Shown piece by piece: positions 59,129-64,000 of a stretch of DNA of 64,000 nt. The stretch spans positions 3,472,001 to 3,536,000 of the forward strand of contig NC_013595.1 in assembly GCF_000024865.1 (NCBI RefSeq), read 5' to 3'. The DNA comes from Streptosporangium roseum DSM 43021. Lineage in GTDB: Bacteria > Actinomycetota > Actinomycetes > Streptosporangiales > Streptosporangiaceae. The notes beneath the pieces are model-generated. The model ran no database searches. It had not been told where the DNA came from and saw only the letters and a program-made list of their open reading frames with translations. Within the stretch, counting starts at the first letter, position 1, and each line of letters opens with the position of its first letter. The position numbers were made by a program, and so were the translations under genes.

Positions 59129-59861
59129 GCGACACCTCGCCCGTCCGGCCGAGGGCGATCAGGGTGAGGTTGCGCAGGGACTCGCTGCCGGGCCTGAGAT
59201 AGTCGCTGTGCCCGGCGGGGCCGGTCGCGAACAGCCGGGCGCCGAAGGAGGGGTCCGCCGGATCGGGGCCGAAGCCGAGCGGCCCGAGCCGGAGCTTGGG
59301 CACCTTCCGCACCCAATCCTGGCTGCCGCTGCCGGCCCACAGCCGGGTGCCGCCCAGCGCGGACGCCCGGGGGACGCCCAGGCCGGGGCTGCCGAAGACG
59401 GCCATGTCCGCGACGTCCGACCCGGGGGCGGCCATGGCGCACACGACCGACCCGTAGCTGTGGCAGAGCAGGCTGACCCGTTTGCCCCTGAGCGTCCCGA
59501 CGACGTAGCGCCGCAGGTCCACGGCGCCCCTCCTGGCGGCCCCGTCGGTCACCGCCGCGAGGCTGACGGTCCCCGGGCTGTCGTACCCGAGCCAGGCGAC
59601 CACCGCCAGCCCGGCCCGGGGGTCCAGCGCCCGCGCCTCGGCCAGCACCGCCCGGGCGCCGCCCCCCGGCGTGCTGTACCGCTTGGCCCTGCCGCCGTCG
59701 AAGTTGGCGACCGTGGTGTCGGAGCCCGGCACGACGACCGCGACGTGCCCGGCCGTACGGAGATCGCCGTAGACCCTGACGATCCGGTCGCCGCGGGGAG
59801 CGGGGACGATCGCGTAGGTGAGCGCGGCGGCGGTGGCCACGGCGAGCACGCGGCGGAACAT
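59121..59861 (-). CDS. DUF1023-like alpha/beta hydrolase, exported
   Basis: This 246-residue alpha/beta hydrolase has an N-terminal signal or anchor segment (about 3-19), a nucleophile elbow LLCHSYGSVVC (Ser in GxSxG position, here CHSYGS), and DMAVFGSPG and GPAGHSDYL with the catalytic His. It resembles the DUF1023 group. Overlap with the acyltransferase gene suggests a combined role in modifying and hydrolysing an envelope ester; this is inference. Confidence 0.78.
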   Translation of the reverse strand: MFRRVLAVATAAALTYAIVPAPRGDRIVRVYGDLRTAGHVAVVVPGSDTTVANFDGGRAKRYSTPGGGARAVLAEARALDPRAGLAVVAWLGYDSPGTVSLAAVTDGAARRGAVDLRRYVVGTLRGKRVSLLCHSYGSVVCAMAAPGSDVADMAVFGSPGLGVPRASALGGTRLWAGSGSQDWVRKVPKLRLGPLGFGPDPADPSFGARLFATGPAGHSDYLRPGSESLRNLTLIALGRTGEVSRG

Positions 59862-59981
59862 GGAGCCTCCTGTCCGGTTGGGGAACCGGACAGGACATTA
59901 GGAACCGGGGTCTGTCACCCACGTCACCCCCGGACCCCCATCTCGCGGGTCCCCCTCAGGGGTGAGGGGGGCGGCGCGGCC

Positions 59982-60180
59982 GGGGGTGAGCGGGGCCGGG
60001 GCTCACCGGCTCGGGTGGGCGGGGGTGAGTGGGGCCGGGGCTCACCGGCTCGGGTGGGCGGGGGTGAGTGGGGCCGGGGCTCACCGGCTCGGGTGGGCGG
60101 GGGTGAGCGGGGCCGGGGCTCACCGGCTCGGGTGGGCAGAGGTGAGCGGGGCCGGGAGACTCACCCGTCCGGGAGGGCAG
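59982..60180. repeat. 39-bp tandem repeat with internal inverted repeats
   Basis: Four near-perfect copies of a 39-bp unit and a degenerate fifth lie between the alpha/beta hydrolase gene and the 3' end of a two-component operon. Each unit contains GGTGAGC and GCTCACC as inverted arms, so each can form a hairpin. Copies differ only by C/T at one position near the GGTGAG arm. Confidence 0.92.
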
Positions 60181-60198
60181 GGCGGGCGGGGCCGGGAC

Positions 60199-60855
60199 TC
60201 ACCCGCCCGGGCGGACCAGGCCCGTCTCGTAGGCGTGGACGATCGCCTGGGCCCGGTCGCGCAGGTTCAGCTTCGCCAGGATCCGGCCCACGTGGGTCTT
60301 GACCGTCTGCTCCGACAGCACGAGCTCCTCGGCGATCTCCTGGTTGGAGCGGCCCTGGGCGATGAGGGCGAGCACCTCGGTCTCCCGCTCGGTGATGTCG
60401 TCCAGCCGGCCGCGCGGGCGGCGCGGCCCGACGCGCGCGAACTCCGAGATCAGCCGCCTGGTCACCGAGGGCGCGAGCAATGCCTCCCCGGCCGCGACCA
60501 CCCGGACCGCCTCGGCGAGCTGCTGGGCGGAGGCGTCCTTGAGCAGGAATCCGCTGGCCCCGGCCCGCAGCGCCTCGTACACGTAGTCGTCGAGATCGAA
60601 GGTGGTCAGGATCAGGACCTTCGGCGGGGAGCCGTCCCCGTCCAGGATCGCCCGCGTCGCCGCCAGGCCGTCCATGACCGGCATCCGCACGTCCATCAGC
60701 ACCACGTCCGGCCGCAGCTCGGCCACCCGGGCCACGGCCTCGCGGCCGTCGGCCGCCTCGCCCACGACCTCGATGTCCGGCTGGGAGTCCAGGAACACGG
60801 TGAACCCGGTCCGGACCATGCCCTGGTCGTCGGCGATGAGCACCCGGATCGTCAT
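60199..60855 (-). CDS. NarL/FixJ-family response regulator
   Basis: This 218-residue regulator has a receiver with phospho-Asp in VVLMDVRMP, Thr in VLILTTF and Lys in FLLKDAS, and a C-terminal LuxR helix-turn-helix (ITERETEVLALIAQGRSNQE, LSEQTVKTHVGRIL). Its ATG overlaps the kinase stop (ATGA), giving a coupled kinase-regulator operon. Targets are unknown. The hairpin-rich 39-bp repeats begin 20 bp after its stop. Confidence 0.92.
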   Translation of the reverse strand: MTIRVLIADDQGMVRTGFTVFLDSQPDIEVVGEAADGREAVARVAELRPDVVLMDVRMPVMDGLAATRAILDGDGSPPKVLILTTFDLDDYVYEALRAGASGFLLKDASAQQLAEAVRVVAAGEALLAPSVTRRLISEFARVGPRRPRGRLDDITERETEVLALIAQGRSNQEIAEELVLSEQTVKTHVGRILAKLNLRDRAQAIVHAYETGLVRPGG

Positions 60856-62144
60856 GCGTTCTCCACGATCGGAAGTATGGCGGTGACCGCGAAGCCCGTC
60901 CCCACCGGCCCGGTCCACAGCTTTCCGCCGAGCATGGAGACCCGTTCCCGCATCCCGATCAGGCCGTGCCCCGTGTGCCCCGGTTCTCCCGCGTGCTCCG
61001 GCGCGGCGGGGGAGCGGCGCCTGGCGTCGTTCTCCACGTGGATGTGCAGTTCGGCGCCGGAGCGGCTGATCCTCATCGAGACGGCCGAGCCCGGCGCGTG
61101 CCGCATGGCGTTGCTGAGCGACTCCTGGGCGATCCGGTAGGCGGACAGGCTCACCGCGGCGGGCAGCCCCATCAGGTCGCCGCCCAGCTTGAGCGTCACG
61201 GTGAGCCCGGCCGAGCGCGCGGTGCCGACGAGCTCCTCCAGGCGGCCGAGGCCCGGCTGCGGCGCGGTGTCCGCGCGCCCGTCGCCGTCCCGGAGCACGC
61301 CCACGACGCGGCGCATCTCGGTCATGGCCGCCAGCGACAGCGCGCGGATCTCTCGCAGCCCCTCCTCCAGGCGTCCGGCGTCCCCGGCCGCCTGCAGCGG
61401 CACGGCCTCCGCCTGGATGGCGATCACCGACATGTGGTGGGCGACGACGTCGTGCAGCTCCCTGGCGATCCTGGCCCTTTCCTCCAGTGTGGCCTGCGCA
61501 GCCAGGGCCCGCTCGCTGCGCTGTTCCTCCTCGGCCAGGCGCTTGGCGGCCAGCCGCCGGGCGCGCACGTTGTAGCCGAAGAGCGCGGTGACGCTCAGCA
61601 GGACCGCGGCTATGACGAGGTCGTCCCGGCTGGTGGTCGAGAGCGCCATGCAGAGCATGGAGGCGATCCACGCGCCCAAGGTCGTCTCCCGCCCGCAGCG
61701 GACCGCGACGGAGTAGACGACGAGGAGATAGGCGACGATCCCGGCGATCGACACGGGATGGCCGGTCAGGGCGTCCATGATCGGGGCGGTGGTGAGCATT
61801 CCCGCCGCGCTGATCCGCCACGCGGCGAGCGGCCAGTGCTCGCGCAGCAGCAGAGGGAGGGAGCAGGCCGCGGCGGCGTAGTAGATCTGCCATTCGGGAT
61901 AGGGAATGGAGAGACTGTCGTTGCCCGACAGGAGCGAGGACAGGCCCCCGCTGTAGGCGAGCCAGAAGATCAGCAGGTTGGCCAGCACGACCAGGTCGAC
62001 GGTCCGGAACGGCAGCAGCCCCAGAAATCTGGGGATCGGTATCCCCAGGCGGCGGGAGCGGGGGAACGGAGGGTCGGCACGGCCGCTGAGCACCGCCAGG
62101 GTCAGCGGCCGGGTGAGCCGTACGAGACCGGCGGGCAGGTTCAC
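60852..62144 (-). CDS. NarL-type membrane sensor histidine kinase
   Basis: This 430-residue kinase has five or six transmembrane helices (about 45-200), a coiled-coil linker, a HisKA_3 domain with the phospho-acceptor in ARELHDVVAHHMSV, and an HATPase_c domain (AYRIAQESLSNAMRHA, GHGLIGMRERVSM). It is the DesK/NarL-like actinomycete type that usually senses membrane or envelope state. It is paired with the following LuxR-type regulator. Confidence 0.92.
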   Translation of the reverse strand: MNLPAGLVRLTRPLTLAVLSGRADPPFPRSRRLGIPIPRFLGLLPFRTVDLVVLANLLIFWLAYSGGLSSLLSGNDSLSIPYPEWQIYYAAAACSLPLLLREHWPLAAWRISAAGMLTTAPIMDALTGHPVSIAGIVAYLLVVYSVAVRCGRETTLGAWIASMLCMALSTTSRDDLVIAAVLLSVTALFGYNVRARRLAAKRLAEEEQRSERALAAQATLEERARIARELHDVVAHHMSVIAIQAEAVPLQAAGDAGRLEEGLREIRALSLAAMTEMRRVVGVLRDGDGRADTAPQPGLGRLEELVGTARSAGLTVTLKLGGDLMGLPAAVSLSAYRIAQESLSNAMRHAPGSAVSMRISRSGAELHIHVENDARRRSPAAPEHAGEPGHTGHGLIGMRERVSMLGGKLWTGPVGTGFAVTAILPIVENA

Positions 62145-62321
62145 CCGGCCAGCCTAGACAGCCGAGGCCCGGACGGCGTCACACCCGGGGGTGATCCCCC
62201 GCCTCACACCCGGGAGGTACGGCGGGCGCGGCGGGACGGCCGCCGAGGAGTGGAATTACACAATTACGATCGCTCACAGCGAACACGCTCAACCTCGGGA
62301 ACATTTCACGGCTCCCATTAA

Positions 62322-62340
62322 TTGAGTCCATGTAACTCAA
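62322..62340 (+). promoter_or_regulatory. HAIR element (HspR operator) upstream of lon
   Basis: TTGAGT-N7-ACTCAA matches the core of the HspR-associated inverted repeat (CTTGAGT-N7-ACTCAAG) known in front of dnaK, clpB and lon in Streptomyces. It ends 14 nt before the lon ATG. Confidence 0.85.
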
Positions 62341-62354
62341 CCTTTGGAGTTCAA

Positions 62355-64000
62355 ATGAGTGAGAGCTTGATCCTCCCGGTTCTTCCGCTCGACGACGAGG
62401 TCGTGCTGCCGGGCATGGTGGTTCCCCTGGACCTGTCCGAGAACGAGATCCGGGCCGCGATCGACGCGGCGCAGGCTCTCGCTGACAACAAGCCGGAGGT
62501 GCTGCTCGTTCCCCGGATCGACGGGCGATACGGTTCCGTCGGCGTCCGGGCGATAGTCGAGCAGGTGGGCAGGCTGCCCGGTGGCGAGCCCGCCGCCGTG
62601 GTGCGCGGTGTCGACCGGGTCCGCGTGGGTTCCGGCACGACCGGCCCCGGCGCGGCCCTGTGGGTGCAGGCCACCCTGGTCGAGGCCGTCCAGGTGGGCG
62701 AGCGCGCCGAGGAGCTGGCCAAGCAGTACAAGGCGCTGTCCACCACCATCCTGCAGAAGCGGGGCGCGTGGCAGGTCGTCGACGCGGTCAACCAGATGGA
62801 CGACCCGTCGGTCCTCGCCGACAGCTCCGGCTACGCCCCCTGGCTGAGCACCCAGCGCAAGGCCGAGATCCTTGAGACCGCCGACCCGGCCGACCGGCTT
62901 TCGCTGCTGGTCGAGTGGGCGCGTGAGCACCTCGCCGAGCTCGACGTGGCCGAGACGATCCGCAAGGACGTCCAGGAGGGCATGGAGAAGCAGCAGCGGG
63001 AGTTCCTGCTCCGCCAGCAGCTCGCCGCGGTCCGCAAGGAGCTGTCCGAGCTCAACGGCACCTCCCCGGAGACCGAGGAGGAGGACTACCGCGCCCGCGT
63101 CGAGGCCGCCGACCTGCCCGAGAAGGTGCGCGAGGCCGCGCTCAAGGAGGTCGACAAGCTGGAGCGGACCTCCGACCAGTCCCCCGAGACCGGCTGGATC
63201 CGCACCTGGCTCGACACCGTCCTCGACATCCCGTGGAACGAGCGGACCGAGGACTCCTACGACATCGCCGCGGCCCGTGCCGTCCTCGACGCCGACCACA
63301 CCGGCCTCGACGACGTCAAGGACCGCATCATCGAATACCTCGCCGTCCGCGGACGCCGGGCCGAGAAGGGCCTCGGAGTGGTCGGCGGGCGCCGCAGCGG
63401 CGCCGTGCTCGCGCTGGCCGGCCCTCCCGGAGTCGGCAAGACCTCGCTGGGCGAGTCCGTCGCCCGCGCGATGGGCCGCAAGTTCGTCCGCGTCGCCCTC
63501 GGCGGCGTCCGCGACGAGGCCGAGATCCGGGGCCACCGGCGCACCTACGTCGGCGCCCAGTCCGGCCGGATCGTCCGGGCCGTCCGCGAGGCCGGCTCGA
63601 TGAACCCGGTCGTGCTGCTCGACGAGGTCGACAAGGTCGGCTCCGACTACCGGGGAGACCCGACGGCCGCGCTGCTCGAGGTGCTCGACCCCGCGCAGAA
63701 CCACACCTTCCGCGACCACTACCTGGAGGTCGAGCTCGACCTCAGCGACGTGCTGTTCCTGGCGACCGCCAACGTGCTGGAGTCCATCCCCGGCCCGCTG
63801 CTGGACCGCATGGAGATCGTGACGCTCGACGGCTACACCGAGGACGAGAAGGTCGCGATCGCCCGCGACCACCTGCTCCCGCGCCAGCTCGACAAGGCCG
63901 GCCTCACCACCGAGGACGTCACCGTCGAGGAGGACGCGCTGCGCAGGCTGGCGGGCGAATACACCCGGGAGGCCGGAGTCCGGTCCCTGGAGCGCTCGAT
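62355..64000 (+). CDS. lon: ATP-dependent protease Lon, N-terminal part (3' end outside window)
   Basis: The frame is open to the window end (548 complete codons). It starts with the LON substrate-binding domain (LPVLPLDDEVVLPGMVVPLD), followed by a coiled-coil, then the AAA+ module with Walker A GPPGVGKT at 356-363 and Walker B VVLLDEVDKVG. The C-terminal protease domain with the Ser-Lys dyad lies beyond the window. Lon degrades misfolded and regulatory proteins. TGGAG precedes ATG at 62355. The upstream HAIR element indicates heat-shock control by the HspR repressor. Confidence 0.95.
   Translation, partial: MSESLILPVLPLDDEVVLPGMVVPLDLSENEIRAAIDAAQALADNKPEVLLVPRIDGRYGSVGVRAIVEQVGRLPGGEPAAVVRGVDRVRVGSGTTGPGAALWVQATLVEAVQVGERAEELAKQYKALSTTILQKRGAWQVVDAVNQMDDPSVLADSSGYAPWLSTQRKAEILETADPADRLSLLVEWAREHLAELDVAETIRKDVQEGMEKQQREFLLRQQLAAVRKELSELNGTSPETEEEDYRARVEAADLPEKVREAALKEVDKLERTSDQSPETGWIRTWLDTVLDIPWNERTEDSYDIAAARAVLDADHTGLDDVKDRIIEYLAVRGRRAEKGLGVVGGRRSGAVLALAGPPGVGKTSLGESVARAMGRKFVRVALGGVRDEAEIRGHRRTYVGAQSGRIVRAVREAGSMNPVVLLDEVDKVGSDYRGDPTAALLEVLDPAQNHTFRDHYLEVELDLSDVLFLATANVLESIPGPLLDRMEIVTLDGYTEDEKVAIARDHLLPRQLDKAGLTTEDVTVEEDALRRLAGEYTREAGVRSLERS

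Noticed and set aside
59982..60180. 39-bp repeats as a CRISPR array
   Set aside because: The units are directly adjacent without spacers and no cas genes are nearby.
1..64000. tRNA, rRNA or riboswitch genes
   Set aside because: No cloverleaf, rRNA core sequence or known riboswitch motif was recognised on either strand, including upstream of the cobalamin-dependent mutase operon. A covariance-model scan would be needed to exclude them.

Overview
The window comes from a high-GC actinomycete. The evidence is third-position G/C bias throughout, many GTG starts, several probable leaderless transcripts, F420-dependent and mycothiol-type enzyme families, a conservon, and a lon gene behind an HspR-type element. 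A Streptosporangiales-like actinomycete fits, but the genus is not established from sequence alone. No rRNA, tRNA, CRISPR array, intact insertion sequence or prophage was seen.

Layout. 1-2.1 kb: 3' end of a cytosine-deaminase-like amidohydrolase facing a receptor Ser/Thr kinase. 2.3-8.2 kb: a PGRP-type amidase, then the methylmalonyl-CoA mutase operon mutA-mutB-meaB with overlapping genes. 8.6-12.6 kb: a tightly coupled diterpenoid cassette (P450, class I synthase, DxDTT class II cyclase). 12.8-16.7 kb: a four-gene conservon (sensor-like ATPase, roadblock, DUF742, GTPase) closed by a 28-bp perfect palindrome. 16.9-21.7 kb: a CehA/McbA-like metallohydrolase and a three-gene two-component operon. 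21.8-26.4 kb: an ArsR remnant in front of SRPBCC and AlkD-like genes, a Tn3 transposase remnant, a PASTA lipoprotein, soxR, a DinB-like protein and an I42-type lipoprotein. 26.6-32 kb: PPK2, then a four-gene minus-strand operon (binding-protein-like, TelA-like, binding-protein/VWA fusion, XpaC-like). 32.1-43.8 kb: mostly single housekeeping or accessory genes (PAP2-DGK fusion, lipoprotein, zinc ribbon, APH-like kinase, LLM oxidoreductase, HAD, metallopeptidase, Nudix, ArfB, PhoD). 43.9-48.4 kb: an FG-GAP protein, a TetR/NAD(P)-binding divergent pair with two visible operators, and a DHA2 efflux pump.

48.65-54.9 kb is the most unusual block: a six-gene, nearly gapless operon of the uncharacterised STM4015 (two copies), STM4014, STM4013, STM4012 and STM4011 families. 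These are LRR-like proteins, an ATP-grasp-like protein, a sulfatase/phosphatase-superfamily hydrolase and two radical SAM proteins. A convergent DUF6745-like pair sits next to it. 56.6-64 kb: heme oxygenase with a TetR regulator and a palindromic operator, a membrane acyltransferase, an alpha/beta hydrolase, a second NarL-type two-component system, and the 5' part of lon behind a HAIR element.

Two features recur. Very GC-rich short tandem repeats fill gene junctions (about 0.45, 26.4, 39.3, 45.5, 46.9 and 60.0 kb). Many operons use 4-bp ATGA/GTGA/TTGA stop-start overlaps, implying translational coupling.
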